DNA of 64,000 nucleotides from contig NZ_FORU01000001.1 of the NCBI RefSeq assembly GCF_900114085.1, forward strand, positions 310,206 to 374,205. Reading direction: 5' to 3'. The stretch comes from Myroides guanonis (GTDB lineage: Bacteria; Bacteroidota; Bacteroidia; Flavobacteriales; Flavobacteriaceae). Below are positions 26,243 through 35,593 of the stretch, in pieces. How positions within the stretch are numbered: the stretch's first letter is position 1; every line of letters starts with the position of its first letter. The notes beneath the pieces were generated by a model. It made no database searches and was not told the origin of the DNA. It saw only the letters and a list, made by a program, of their open reading frames with translations. The translations under genes were made by a program, and so were the position numbers.

Positions 26243-28345
26243 TTAACTTATATAATTCCAAATAGTACTCTTTTTAGATAGTTCTATTATAGTTTGTTTT
26301 AATTTTTGATGTTGTTCTATTTCTAAGCGCGGGTCTTCTTGTAGTAATTGTATCGCATGATGCCTTGCAATTTGTAATATTTCTTGGTCCTTTACAAGAT
26401 CAGCTATTCTTAATGCTAATACACCACTTTGCTGTGTGCCCATTAGATTTCCTGGTCCTCGGAGTTTTAAGTCAACTTCTGAAATTTCAAATCCATCATT
26501 GGTTCTACACATCGTTTCCATTCTAACTTTTGAATCATTGCTAAGTTTTTCGCCAGTCATTAGAATACAATAGCTTTGTTCTGCACCTCGACCTACTCGC
26601 CCTCTAAGTTGATGCAATTGTGATAATCCAAAACGTTCTGCACTTTCGATTATCATAACACTTGCATTAGGAACATTTACACCCACTTCAATAACTGTTG
26701 TTGCTATCATTATATTGGTTTTTCCACTAGCAAAACGTTCCATTTCAATGTCTTTTTCTGCGGGAGTCATTTGTCCATGTACAATACTCACGCTATAATC
26801 GGGTAGGGGGAAATCTCTTGAGATTCCTTCGTAACCTTCCATGAGATTTTTATAATCTAATGTTTCGCTTTCTTGTATTAGTGGATATACAATGTAAACT
26901 TGTCGACCTTTTTGAATTTCATCTTTTACAAATTTCCAAACTCGCAATCTTTTGCCTTCAAAAAAATGTAGGGTCTGTATTGGTTTTCTTCCTGGTGGTA
27001 GCTCGTCTATAATAGATATGTCTAAATCGCCATATAAACTCATTGCTAATGTTCTTGGTATGGGTGTAGCAGTCATAACCAATATATGTGGAGGAATTAT
27101 ATTTTTCTTCCACAATTTGGAGCGTTGCTCGACTCCAAAACGATGTTGTTCATCGATGATGGCTAATCCTAGATTTTTAAATTTTACTTTATCTTCAAAA
27201 AGTGCATGTGTTCCAATGAGTATGTGGAGTTCTCCAGATTCTAACTTTTTATGTAGATCTCTTCTTTCTGCTGCTTTAGTAGAACCTGTCAATAATCGAA
27301 CTTCCAGTCCTAGTGGACTAGCTAGTTCTTGTATTCCTATGTAATGCTGGTTGGCTAGAATTTCAGTAGGCGCTACAATACATGTTTGGTAATTATTGTC
27401 CAGAGCTATTAAGCAACTCATGAATGCGACTATGGTTTTTCCTGAACCTACATCTCCCTGAAGTAGTCGATTCATTTGTACTGGACGGCCCATGTCATTT
27501 CGTATTTCTTTAATAACGCGTTTTTGAGCTCCTGTTAGGGGAAATGGCAAGTGGTTTTCATAAAAACTAGTAAAGTAGTTGCCAACTTTTTCAAAAGCAT
27601 GCCCTTTGATTCTGTTTTTTCTATTAATATTCTTTAATAATAGTTGTAACTGAATATAGAATAGCTCTTCAAATTTTAACCTAAACTCAGCTCTTGCTAA
27701 AAGTTCCGCATTTTTTGGGAAGTGAATTTGAATTAGTGCATGTTGTAGTGGAAGTAGGTTGAGTGTTTCTATTAGTTTTGGTGGTATGCTGTCTGAAAAT
27801 AGGGTGTGAGTTTCAATGATAAGTTGCTGCATAAGCTTTATCATTGATTTATTGGAAATTCTTTGACTTAGTTTTTCTGTTGAAGGATATATAGGTTGAA
27901 GTCCTTTTTGTATTTGTTGTTGGTGTTCTTCCCATAAGTCTAGCTCTGGGTGAGGCATTGTAAAGGTCTTTCCGTATTGATTTAGTTTTCCAAATGCAAC
28001 ATAGGGTTCATTTAGTTTTAATGATTCTTGTACCCATTTTATACCCTGAAACCAAACTAGTTCCATTTCCGAAACTCCATCAGTAAAGATAGCTACTAGG
28101 CGCTTTCCTCTTTTTTGTTCTACGATTTTAATGTGTACAATTTTACCTATTACCTGCACCTCTGAATTGGTTGATATCAATTCGTTGATTTTATAATATC
28201 GTGTCCGGTCTATATATCTATTTGGATAGAGGCTAAGAAGGTCTTTGTATTTAAAAATTCCAAGTTCTTTTTTGAGAAGAGTACCGCGATTAGGTCCAAC
28301 TCCTTTTAAGTATTCAATGGGGGTATCTAAAAGATTATTCTGCAT
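26243..28345 (-). CDS. recG: ATP-dependent DNA helicase RecG
   Basis: Branch-migrating helicase that remodels stalled replication forks and Holliday junctions. The 700-residue protein has the N-terminal wedge/OB region (TPIEYLKGVGPNRG at the start, then VVAIFTDG-like OB strands), Walker A GDVGSGKT near residue 295, DEQH near 395, TATPIPRT near 425, and the C-terminal QLRGRVGRG. The start at 28345 is chosen because it places the TPIEYLKGVGP motif at the N terminus, as in other RecG proteins; an ATG 26 codons upstream would run into the tRNA-Val terminator. Confidence 0.95.
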   Translation of the reverse strand: MQNNLLDTPIEYLKGVGPNRGTLLKKELGIFKYKDLLSLYPNRYIDRTRYYKINELISTNSEVQVIGKIVHIKIVEQKRGKRLVAIFTDGVSEMELVWFQGIKWVQESLKLNEPYVAFGKLNQYGKTFTMPHPELDLWEEHQQQIQKGLQPIYPSTEKLSQRISNKSMIKLMQQLIIETHTLFSDSIPPKLIETLNLLPLQHALIQIHFPKNAELLARAEFRLKFEELFYIQLQLLLKNINRKNRIKGHAFEKVGNYFTSFYENHLPFPLTGAQKRVIKEIRNDMGRPVQMNRLLQGDVGSGKTIVAFMSCLIALDNNYQTCIVAPTEILANQHYIGIQELASPLGLEVRLLTGSTKAAERRDLHKKLESGELHILIGTHALFEDKVKFKNLGLAIIDEQHRFGVEQRSKLWKKNIIPPHILVMTATPIPRTLAMSLYGDLDISIIDELPPGRKPIQTLHFFEGKRLRVWKFVKDEIQKGRQVYIVYPLIQESETLDYKNLMEGYEGISRDFPLPDYSVSIVHGQMTPAEKDIEMERFASGKTNIMIATTVIEVGVNVPNASVMIIESAERFGLSQLHQLRGRVGRGAEQSYCILMTGEKLSNDSKVRMETMCRTNDGFEISEVDLKLRGPGNLMGTQQSGVLALRIADLVKDQEILQIARHHAIQLLQEDPRLEIEQHQKLKQTIIELSKKSTIWNYIS

Positions 28346-28410
28346 ATCAACAACTATAACGAGACGAAGATAGTAAGTTTTGAAACTATAAAAAACAGTT
28401 GTTTGTGAAA

Positions 28411-28438
28411 ATAAAAAAAGCACCTTAATAGGTGCTTT
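28411..28438 (-). terminator. Terminator of tRNA-Val
   Basis: A 9-bp stem AAAGCACCT/AGGTGCTTT with a 4-nt loop is followed on the minus strand by seven T residues. It lies directly downstream of the tRNA. Confidence 0.85.
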
Positions 28439-28443
28439 GAAAG

Positions 28444-28518
28444 TGGGCGATGAGGGATTCGAACCCCCGACCCCCTCGGTGTAAACGAGGTGCTCTGAAC
28501 CAACTGAGCTAATCGCCC
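28444..28518 (-). tRNA. tRNA-Val (TAC)
   Basis: Minus-strand cloverleaf: acceptor stem GGGCGAT/ATCGCCC with A73; D arm TAGCTCAGTTGGTTCAGAGC region; anticodon stem CCTCG/CGAGG around TTTACAC, anticodon TAC; T arm with TTCGAAT. CCA is not encoded. Confidence 0.97.
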
Positions 28519-28530
28519 CAATTGCAGTTG

Positions 28531-28561
28531 CAAATATAATGTAAATTATATCCTATGCAAG
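28531..28561 (-). promoter_or_regulatory. Promoter of tRNA-Val
   Basis: On the minus strand CTTG (28558-28561) and TATATTTG (28531-28538) are separated by 19 bp, matching the Bacteroidota consensus. The tRNA starts 13 bp further on. Confidence 0.75.
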
Positions 28562-28568
28562 CACTTAA

Positions 28569-28943
28569 TTAATCTTTTTTAACGTCGTATAGTAATACTC
28601 TTTCTTCATAATTAATCATTTCTACAGTAATCGGTTCATCTTTAATAGTTTTTCCTTTAATTACATATAGTTTTCCTTTTTCAACTTCTTTTTTACTTTC
28701 TGAAAAATCAATTTTTCCATTAGTTAAACAGTTGCGTATGTCTTCAATATCTATCCAATCTTCTGCTAATTTTTGCTCTGCAACATTGGAATATAGTAGT
28801 GGTTTATTTCTTAAGTCTTTTAATACTCTACAATTGGGAAAATAACAAAAACGAGTTTTTTTCTCACCAAAGAAGAATACGAGAAACATTCCTCCTATAA
28901 GTAGACCAAAAAGGTAATAAGCTAAACGTTGCGTAAATTTCAT
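28569..28943 (-). CDS. DUF4258 domain protein, membrane-anchored
   Basis: A 124-residue protein of unknown function. An N-terminal hydrophobic segment (residues 8-26, YYLFGLLIGGMFLVFFFG) acts as a membrane anchor, followed by FCYFPNCRVLKDLRNKP, a conserved pattern with two cysteines, and then a small alpha/beta domain of DUF4258 type (VEKGKLYVIKG, EPITVEMINYEERVLLYDV). Its start is just left of a short leader and it lies beside alanine dehydrogenase, 63 bp away, on the same strand. No functional prediction is justified. Confidence 0.7.
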   Translation of the reverse strand: MKFTQRLAYYLFGLLIGGMFLVFFFGEKKTRFCYFPNCRVLKDLRNKPLLYSNVAEQKLAEDWIDIEDIRNCLTNGKIDFSESKKEVEKGKLYVIKGKTIKDEPITVEMINYEERVLLYDVKKD

Positions 28944-29006
28944 GATTGATATTTTTTTTGCAAAATTAGCAAATCAAAAGTTGAAAGCTACGATTTTATA
29001 ATAATT

Positions 29007-30203
29007 TTAAAAAGCATAGAGCTTGATATCCCTAAAATCTAAATCAAACCAATCAGCGACTGCCTTATTAGTTACTATTCCCTTATACATATAGATTCCT
29101 GTATAAAGACTATTTTCGTTTGATAATATATTTTTTAATCCACCTGCATCTGCAAAATCGAGTAAGAGAGGAGTTACTATATTATTAATTGACATCGATG
29201 CTGTTTTAGAGTATCGGGAAGTAATATTTGGAACACCATAATGAATGACTCCGCTTTTTGTAATAGTTGGGTTTTCATGTGTTGTTAGTTCCGATGTTTC
29301 AAAACAACCTCCTGAATCAATAGAAACATCCATTATGATAGAATCTTTTTTCATGTGTTCTACCATGGTTTCCGTGACAACTATAGGAGATCTATTTTTG
29401 CCTTTTATGGCGCCTATTGCTACATCACAACGCATTAATGCTTTTAAAAGCACTTTTTCTTGGAGTGTGGATGTTGATATTCTAAATGGTAGATTGTTTT
29501 GTAAACGTTTTAATTTTTGAAGAGAATTGTCAAAGACTCTTACGTTTGCTCCAATTCCAATAGCTGTTCTAGCTGCATATTCAGCAACTATTCCAGCTCC
29601 CAAAATTACAACCTCTGTTGGTGGAACTCCTGTTATATTTCCAAACAATAGTCCTTTACCCCTATGAACGGTTGCCATAAGTTCTGACGCAATTAGTATA
29701 GATGAAATTCCTGCAATTTCACTCAGTGCATGAGATGCAGGAATACTTCCGTTTTTTTCTTTAATAAAATCTATACCTAAACTGGTGATTTTTTTTGATT
29801 GTAGTTTTTCGAAGTATGTTCTGGCTAAGGTTTTTAATTGTATAGTAGACCATAATACACTACTAGGTTTCATCCATTCTAATTCTTCAATTGTCGGAGG
29901 TGCTATCTTAACAACTATGGGGCAAGCAAATACTTTTTTGGTATCATGAGTGATTTCAGCTCCTGCTTTGCTGTATTCTATATCAGAATAGGAGGCAGCT
30001 TCTCCTGCTCCAGCTTCTAAAAGTACTCTGTGTCCATTATTTATCAGTGTATGAACTCCTTCAGGTGTTAGCGCTATTCTTTTTTCTGTAGAATGTTTTT
30101 CCTTTGGTAATCCGATGTATAATGAATCCTTTTTATGTTGAATCATTAAGCATTCTTCTTGAGGAAGTAAATCTTTAGAGCTAAAAGGGGTACTGATTGC
30201 CAT
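29007..30203 (-). CDS. ald: Alanine dehydrogenase
   Basis: Catalyses reversible NAD-dependent oxidative deamination of L-alanine to pyruvate and ammonia. The 398-residue protein has the substrate-side motif KEKHSTEKRIALTPEGV near residues 34-50, then GAGEAASYSD, and the NAD-binding Rossmann motif GAGIVAEYAA near residue 202. MDVSIDSGGCFETSE near residue 290 is the family catalytic-domain signature. It carries an N-terminal extension of about 25 residues compared with Bacillus Ald, as in many Bacteroidota. A transhydrogenase alpha subunit is excluded by the absence of partner genes and by the Ald-type DSGGC motif. tsaE lies 2 bp upstream, so tsaE and ald are co-transcribed with porX. Confidence 0.9.
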   Translation of the reverse strand: MAISTPFSSKDLLPQEECLMIQHKKDSLYIGLPKEKHSTEKRIALTPEGVHTLINNGHRVLLEAGAGEAASYSDIEYSKAGAEITHDTKKVFACPIVVKIAPPTIEELEWMKPSSVLWSTIQLKTLARTYFEKLQSKKITSLGIDFIKEKNGSIPASHALSEIAGISSILIASELMATVHRGKGLLFGNITGVPPTEVVILGAGIVAEYAARTAIGIGANVRVFDNSLQKLKRLQNNLPFRISTSTLQEKVLLKALMRCDVAIGAIKGKNRSPIVVTETMVEHMKKDSIIMDVSIDSGGCFETSELTTHENPTITKSGVIHYGVPNITSRYSKTASMSINNIVTPLLLDFADAGGLKNILSNENSLYTGIYMYKGIVTNKAVADWFDLDFRDIKLYAF

Positions 30204-30205
30204 GA

Positions 30206-30619
30206 TTAATTGTTTAAAGTAAGCTTTCTACTTCCATCTTGGAGTAGATTTATTTTTATGGTGGAATGGGCTATAGGTATTAAGTTAGGTGTTTTTTCTG
30301 GCCATTCGATAAAGCACCAATTACCAGAATCCAAATATTCATCCAAGCCCATGTCGTAGGCTTCTTCTTCATCTTCTATTCTATATAAGTCGAAATGATA
30401 AACAGTGTTTCCTGTGGTTTCTGAGAGATACTCATTGACTATAGAAAAGGTAGGACTATTTGTAGGGTCTTTTACTCCTAATTCTTTAACTAGTTCTTTA
30501 ATTAATGTTGTTTTTCCTACTCCCATTTCTGCATCAAATAAAACTACTTTATGCTCTAATTGTGTCAATAGTTTCTTTGCTATGCCTTCAATTTCATTTA
30601 TAGTGAAAGTAAATTCCAT
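30206..30619 (-). CDS. tsaE: tRNA threonylcarbamoyladenosine ATPase TsaE
   Basis: The 137-residue P-loop ATPase partner of TsaB and TsaD in forming the t6A37 base of ANN-decoding tRNAs. Walker A is GVGKTTLIKEL near residues 33-43, preceded by FDAEMG; SPTFSIVNEY and HFDLYRIEDEEE follow, and the Walker-B-like FIEWPEKTP near 108 is typical. Length is standard. Its ATG is immediately next to the porX stop codon (30620), a tight coupling. TsaB and TsaD are not in the window. Confidence 0.95.
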   Translation of the reverse strand: MEFTFTINEIEGIAKKLLTQLEHKVVLFDAEMGVGKTTLIKELVKELGVKDPTNSPTFSIVNEYLSETTGNTVYHFDLYRIEDEEEAYDMGLDEYLDSGNWCFIEWPEKTPNLIPIAHSTIKINLLQDGSRKLTLNN

Positions 30620-32170
30620 TTATCTTGGGTTTAAAATTATAAAGGGAACAATCATCTCTTCTAATGAAATACCTCCGTGTTGATACGTATTTTTAAAATA
30701 GCTCGCATAGTAATTAAAATTATTTGCGTAGGCTAAGAAATAATCATTCTTTGCAAAAATAAATGAACTACTTAAATTAATTGCTGGTAGTTCTATTTTT
30801 TTAGGGTCTTTAACTTGATAAACATCTTTTTCTTCAAAAGTTAAGCTTTTTCCTGTTTTGTATCTCAAATTTAAGCTTGTTTGTTTGTCTCCAATAACTT
30901 TAGAGGGGTTTTTACAGTTAATTGTTCCGTGGTCTGTTGTTATTATTAATTTGAAACCGGCTAGTTGCGCTTGTTGTATTATTTCTAGTAAAGGGGAGTT
31001 TTGAAACCAACTTTTAGTAAGGGAGCGGTAGGCTTTGTCGTTAGATGCAAGCTCTTTGATGACTTCCATTTCTGTTTTAGCATGAGATATCATATCAACA
31101 AAATTATAGACTATACTAATTAACTTGTTGTCTTTTAATGTTTTGAAATTTTCAACTAATTTTTTTCCTTCTCGCTGATTGGTTATTTTGAAATAACTGC
31201 TCTTAATAGTTAACCTCAAGCGCTTGAGTTGTTCTTCTAAGAATTCTGCCTCGAATAGGTTTTTACCACCTTCTTCAGTATCGTTTTTCCAATATTCAGG
31301 AAATTGCTTTTCCATTTGTAAGGGTGTTAATCCAGAGAATATTGCATTTCTGGCATATTGAGTAGCAGTGGGTAAAATAGAGTAAAAACCTTTTTCTTCC
31401 TCGATTTTGTAATGGTTGTTTACAATACTTTCAAAAGATCTCCATTGATCAAAACGAAGATTGTCTATTACTATAAATAGTATGTTTTCATTTGATTTGA
31501 TTTCAGGTAGCACCCATTTCCTAAATATTTGATGTGATAATACGGGACTATCTTCAGGATTTTGTATCCAGTTCTCGTATTGTTTCTCTATGAATTTACC
31601 AAACAGGAGATTAGCTTCAGACTTTTGATTATCTAATATAGCTATAAGGTTTTGATCTTCAATTTCTTCTAGTTTTATTTCCCAATATATAAGCTTTCTG
31701 TAGATGGATAACCAGTCTTCGTGTGTATTGGCATGCATAAGTTCCATCGAAATATTTCTAAACTCCCTTTGATAGCTTGAAGAGGATTTTTCAGAAACTA
31801 AACGAGAATGGTCTAGGTTCTTTTTTAAACTTAATAGTATTTGATTTGGATTGACTGGTTTAATTAGGTAATCTGATATTTTGGAACCTATTGCTTCCTC
31901 CATGATGTATTCCTCTTCGCTTTTGGTAATCATTATAATTGGTGTGGCAGAACGAATTGTTTTAATCATTTGAAGTGTTTCAAGTCCACTTAAACCCGGC
32001 ATATTTTCATCTAAAAATACGACATCATACAGATTATCTTTAAATAACTCAACTGCATCTCTTCCGTTTGTAGAAGTTGTTACCTCATATCCTTTTTTTT
32101 CTAAAAAGATGATATGTGGTTTCAATAATTCTACTTCATCATCTATCCATAAGATTTTAATTATATTCAT
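30620..32170 (-). CDS. porX: Response regulator with PglZ alkaline-phosphatase domain (PorX)
   Basis: A 516-residue two-domain protein. The receiver domain (1-120) has Asp10, Asp11 and the phospho-acceptor Asp54 (VVFLDENMPG). The C-terminal half (about 200-516) is a PglZ/alkaline-phosphatase-like domain with FIVIDNLRFDQW near 230, LPTATQYARNA near 262 bearing the catalytic-type Thr, and IITTDHGT near 415. In Porphyromonas PorX acts with the kinase PorY and sigma factor SigP to control the type IX secretion system, and its C-terminal domain has phosphodiesterase activity. No porY is adjacent. Order porX-tsaE-ald is contiguous, which recurs in Flavobacteriia to my knowledge. Confidence 0.93.
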   Translation of the reverse strand: MNIIKILWIDDEVELLKPHIIFLEKKGYEVTTSTNGRDAVELFKDNLYDVVFLDENMPGLSGLETLQMIKTIRSATPIIMITKSEEEYIMEEAIGSKISDYLIKPVNPNQILLSLKKNLDHSRLVSEKSSSSYQREFRNISMELMHANTHEDWLSIYRKLIYWEIKLEEIEDQNLIAILDNQKSEANLLFGKFIEKQYENWIQNPEDSPVLSHQIFRKWVLPEIKSNENILFIVIDNLRFDQWRSFESIVNNHYKIEEEKGFYSILPTATQYARNAIFSGLTPLQMEKQFPEYWKNDTEEGGKNLFEAEFLEEQLKRLRLTIKSSYFKITNQREGKKLVENFKTLKDNKLISIVYNFVDMISHAKTEMEVIKELASNDKAYRSLTKSWFQNSPLLEIIQQAQLAGFKLIITTDHGTINCKNPSKVIGDKQTSLNLRYKTGKSLTFEEKDVYQVKDPKKIELPAINLSSSFIFAKNDYFLAYANNFNYYASYFKNTYQHGGISLEEMIVPFIILNPR

Positions 32171-32338
32171 GTTTTAAAGATTTAATTGTATAAAAAGCGT
32201 AAAAACAAATAAAATCTTTTGATTTTCATTGTTAAATGCTTTAGAAGTTTAATAAATTATATTGATAAATATAGTCATCTATTTCTTTATTACAATACTA
32301 AACAATACATTTGTTAAATCTTTTAGTAAAAATTTATA

Positions 32339-33343
32339 ATGTACTATTCTTTTATAATACCGGTATATAATAGACCGGATGAAATTCAAGAGTTACTTGA
32401 AAGTATGACTCGTCAAACTTATAAAAAAGATTTTGAAGTGGTTATTGTAGAGGATGGTTCTTCTAATGATTGTAAGGATATTATAGTTAATTATAGTGAC
32501 CAATTGTCCATATCGTATTTTTTTAAAGAAAATTCTGGACCAGGAAATTCTAGAAATTATGGGATGAAAAGAGCTAAAGGTGATTATTTTATTATCTTGG
32601 ATTCAGATTGTATTTTACCTATTGAATATTTGGAAGAAGTGGATACATATTTAACTCAAAAGTATGTTGATTGTTTTGGTGGTCCTGATGCTGCATTACC
32701 TAGCTTTACAGATATTCAAAAGGCAATTAATTTTACTATGACTTCTATTTTAACTACTGGAGGAATACGAGGTACTTCGGAAAGGTTGTCAAAATTTCAA
32801 CCAAGGAGTTTTAATATGGGGATATCAAGAAAAGCATTCGAAGCCACTGAAGGATTCGGTTCTATTCATCCAGGAGAAGATCCTGATTTGTCAATTCGAC
32901 TTTGGAACAAAGGTTTTAGCAGTGATTTGTTTCCAAATGCTTTTGTTTATCATAAAAGACGTATTGATTGGAAGAAGTTTTATCAGCAAGTAAATAAGTT
33001 TGGTAAGGCACGTCCCATATTGAACCAGAGATACCCTGAATATTCAAAACTAACGTATTGGTTTCCTGCTTTTTTTTGTTTGGGAATGATTGTTAGTCTT
33101 TTGTTGATTTTTGTTGGCGTCTATTTACCTATAGTATTTTATTTAACTTATTTAGTCACTTTAGCGATAGCTTGTTATATTAAGGAAAGAAGTATTAATA
33201 TTAGTGTTTTAACAATAATGGCAACATTAATCCAATTTTATGGATATGGAAATGGTTTTTTGATTTCAACATATAAGTTGTTTGTTATAGGGAAAAGAGC
33301 TGAGGAAAGTATGCCAGAAATGTTTTTTAAATTGGAAAAATAA
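32339..33343 (+). CDS. Family 2 glycosyltransferase
   Basis: A 334-residue GT2 enzyme of the GT-A fold, probably membrane-bound and making a surface polysaccharide or glycan. The N-terminal half has IPVYNRPDEI, VEDGSSNDC (nucleotide-binding Asp), and the metal-binding DSD in ILDSDCILP near residue 97; MGISRKAFEATEGF and ED follow near 160-185. Two hydrophobic segments near residues 235-280 anchor the C terminus. The acceptor is unknown. It is divergent from porX, with a 168-bp intergenic space. A TACATTTG at 32306-32313 may be its -7 element. Its stop overlaps the ATG of coaE (TAATG). Confidence 0.85.
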   Translation: MYYSFIIPVYNRPDEIQELLESMTRQTYKKDFEVVIVEDGSSNDCKDIIVNYSDQLSISYFFKENSGPGNSRNYGMKRAKGDYFIILDSDCILPIEYLEEVDTYLTQKYVDCFGGPDAALPSFTDIQKAINFTMTSILTTGGIRGTSERLSKFQPRSFNMGISRKAFEATEGFGSIHPGEDPDLSIRLWNKGFSSDLFPNAFVYHKRRIDWKKFYQQVNKFGKARPILNQRYPEYSKLTYWFPAFFCLGMIVSLLLIFVGVYLPIVFYLTYLVTLAIACYIKERSINISVLTIMATLIQFYGYGNGFLISTYKLFVIGKRAEESMPEMFFKLEK

Positions 33344-33924
33344 TGACCAAAGTAATTTGTTTAACAGGTGGTATAGGTAGTGGTAAAACTACGGTTGCTC
33401 GCATGTTTGAAAAACACGGAATACCTGTGTATATATCTGATGAGAGAGCAAAATTAATTATGATGCAGTCAGAGATTATTCAACAGATACAAACTATTTT
33501 TGAAGAACCTGTTATTCAAGAAGGAATACTAGATAGAAAGAAGATTCGTGAATTAGTTTTTGATAACAAGGAATTGTTGGATAGGTTAAATTCTATTGTT
33601 CATCCAGCAGTGGCAAATGATTTTAAGGATTGGGTTAGGAGTCATTCAGATAAAGCATATGTCTTGAAAGAATCGGCTATTTTATTTGAAACAAATTCAC
33701 AGTCTGCGTGTGAGAAGATAATTTTGGTTACAGCCCCAGAAGAGGTGCGAATTCGTAGAGTAGTGGAACGCGATGGAGTATCAAAAGAAGGAGTGAAGAA
33801 AATTATAAATCAACAAATTTCGGATTATGAAAAAGGGAAATTAAGTGATTTTATAATTAAAAATATAGATATAAAAGAAGTAGAAAAAGAGGTTTTAATG
33901 ATTATCCGTGATTTTTTAAGTTAA
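33343..33924 (+). CDS. coaE: Dephospho-CoA kinase
   Basis: Catalyses the last step of coenzyme A synthesis, phosphorylation of dephospho-CoA. The 193-residue P-loop kinase has LTGGIGSGKTTVA at 6-18, YISDERAKLIM with the conserved Asp near 30, the HPAV motif near 86 and VERDG near 145. The ATG uses the last A of the glycosyltransferase stop, so the two genes are translationally coupled; the functional link is not obvious. Confidence 0.95.
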   Translation: MTKVICLTGGIGSGKTTVARMFEKHGIPVYISDERAKLIMMQSEIIQQIQTIFEEPVIQEGILDRKKIRELVFDNKELLDRLNSIVHPAVANDFKDWVRSHSDKAYVLKESAILFETNSQSACEKIILVTAPEEVRIRRVVERDGVSKEGVKKIINQQISDYEKGKLSDFIIKNIDIKEVEKEVLMIIRDFLS

Positions 33925-34001
33925 AAATCATCTTTTCTTAAAAGTTAATTCTTTGTTAATAGCTATTTTATGCTATTTAAATATGTTAATTTTGATAAAC
34001 A

Positions 34002-35588
34002 ATGAATAAGATAAAGTTTCGAGTTTTAGTATCAGTCATGAGTCTTTCCTTAATAGGAATCATAATTGTGCAACTTTATTGGATTAATTCGTCCTATAAG
34101 AATAATGAAGAGCAGTTTCGTTTTCACGTACAACAAGTTATTGGGAATGTAGCCAATCAGATACAGCAAAATGAAGCCACCAATTTTTATAGAAAATATA
34201 ATGAATTAAAAGATAGTATTGGGGTTCCTCCCAAACAGAGTGAGTTAAAGCAATTCATGTATGTGGAAAGAAATCCTAATACTAATGAACAAGTAATTTA
34301 TTCTAATACTCTAGTATTAGAAGATTTTAATATAAAAAGGTCGTTCTTTGATAATCAACTTGACGATAGTATTAGCGTGAAAAATTTGGTATCTAAACGT
34401 AAAACCGAAATTTTTAAAGGAAATACGATTGATGAGACTAACACTGTAAATAGTACATTCCCAAGTGAAATTGTGGAGAAAACTGAGAATTTAGACATTT
34501 TAGATAAAGCTCAGTTTGATATTTATTTTAAAGATATAGTGTCTTTAAGAAGAATAGATGAGCGTATCTCTAAAGATGAGTTAAGAGATTTACTGCGAAA
34601 TGAATTAAAACAATATGGAGTAACTGCAACTTTTGAATTTGGGGTATACAATAATGGCCTAGCGACAAAAGTAAAATCAGACGACTTTGTATACGAAAAA
34701 GGTTCTACATATGGGGTATCTATTCTAGCGGATAATGAAGGTAGAAGCAAGTATCAACTCTATTTAAGCTTCCCCAATAAGAGTAAGTATTTATTTTCTT
34801 CTTTGTTTGGGATTACAATGTTGTCGATATTGTTTACTATAGTGATTATAGCTGCTTATTTTAGTGCTATTAATCAGTTAATTAAACAAAAGCAGATTTC
34901 TGAAATCAAGACTGATTTCATTAATAATATGACGCATGAGTTCAAAACACCAATTGCTACTATCAATTTAGCTTTAGATGCAATTAGAAATCCTAAAGTA
35001 ATTGGAGATCCTGAGAAAGTAGCACGCTATTTGCAGATGATTAAGGATGAAAATCGCAGAATGCATGCTCAAGTTGAAAATGTTTTAAGAATTTCTAAGC
35101 TTGAAAGAAGAGAGCTAGATATCGAAAAAGAAGGAATGGATGTTCATGAGATAATTGAAACTGCGTTAGATCACGTTAGTTTAATTGTCCAAGATAGAGG
35201 GGGAGAGATAAAGATGCATCTGAATGCTTTGAGAACAAATGCATTGTTAAATGAGTTTCACTTCACGAGTGTGCTAGTGAATATTTTGGATAATGCTATC
35301 AAATATTCAGCGGATTCTCCTAGGATTGATATTTATACAGAAAATATTAAAGATTATATTTTAATTAAAATACAGGATAAGGGTGTTGGAATGAGTAAAT
35401 CAGCTCAAAAAAGAATTTTTGAAAAGTTCTATAGGGAGCATACAGGTGATTTACACAATGTAAAAGGACATGGTTTGGGATTAGCATACGTGCAACAAAT
35501 TATTGAAGATCACAATGCTCAAATCTATGTAGAGAGTGAAAAAGGTATCGGTAGTACCTTTATTATTAAATTGCCATTAATAAATTAG
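34002..35588 (+). CDS. rprX: Sensor histidine kinase (RprX-like)
   Basis: A 528-residue transmembrane kinase. Helices at about 8-30 and 263-290 enclose a 230-residue periplasmic sensor domain with no recognised fold. The cytoplasmic part has the phospho-acceptor His in NNMTHEFKTPIATI near residue 312, the N box (NILDNAIKYS), DKGVGM and GHGLGLAYV. No HAMP linker is obvious. The response-regulator gene follows after 5 bp. The pair resembles RprX-RprY of Bacteroides fragilis, implicated in envelope and antibiotic-related gene expression; the signal is unknown. Confidence 0.85.
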   Translation: MNKIKFRVLVSVMSLSLIGIIIVQLYWINSSYKNNEEQFRFHVQQVIGNVANQIQQNEATNFYRKYNELKDSIGVPPKQSELKQFMYVERNPNTNEQVIYSNTLVLEDFNIKRSFFDNQLDDSISVKNLVSKRKTEIFKGNTIDETNTVNSTFPSEIVEKTENLDILDKAQFDIYFKDIVSLRRIDERISKDELRDLLRNELKQYGVTATFEFGVYNNGLATKVKSDDFVYEKGSTYGVSILADNEGRSKYQLYLSFPNKSKYLFSSLFGITMLSILFTIVIIAAYFSAINQLIKQKQISEIKTDFINNMTHEFKTPIATINLALDAIRNPKVIGDPEKVARYLQMIKDENRRMHAQVENVLRISKLERRELDIEKEGMDVHEIIETALDHVSLIVQDRGGEIKMHLNALRTNALLNEFHFTSVLVNILDNAIKYSADSPRIDIYTENIKDYILIKIQDKGVGMSKSAQKRIFEKFYREHTGDLHNVKGHGLGLAYVQQIIEDHNAQIYVESEKGIGSTFIIKLPLIN

Positions 35589-35593
35589 TATAT

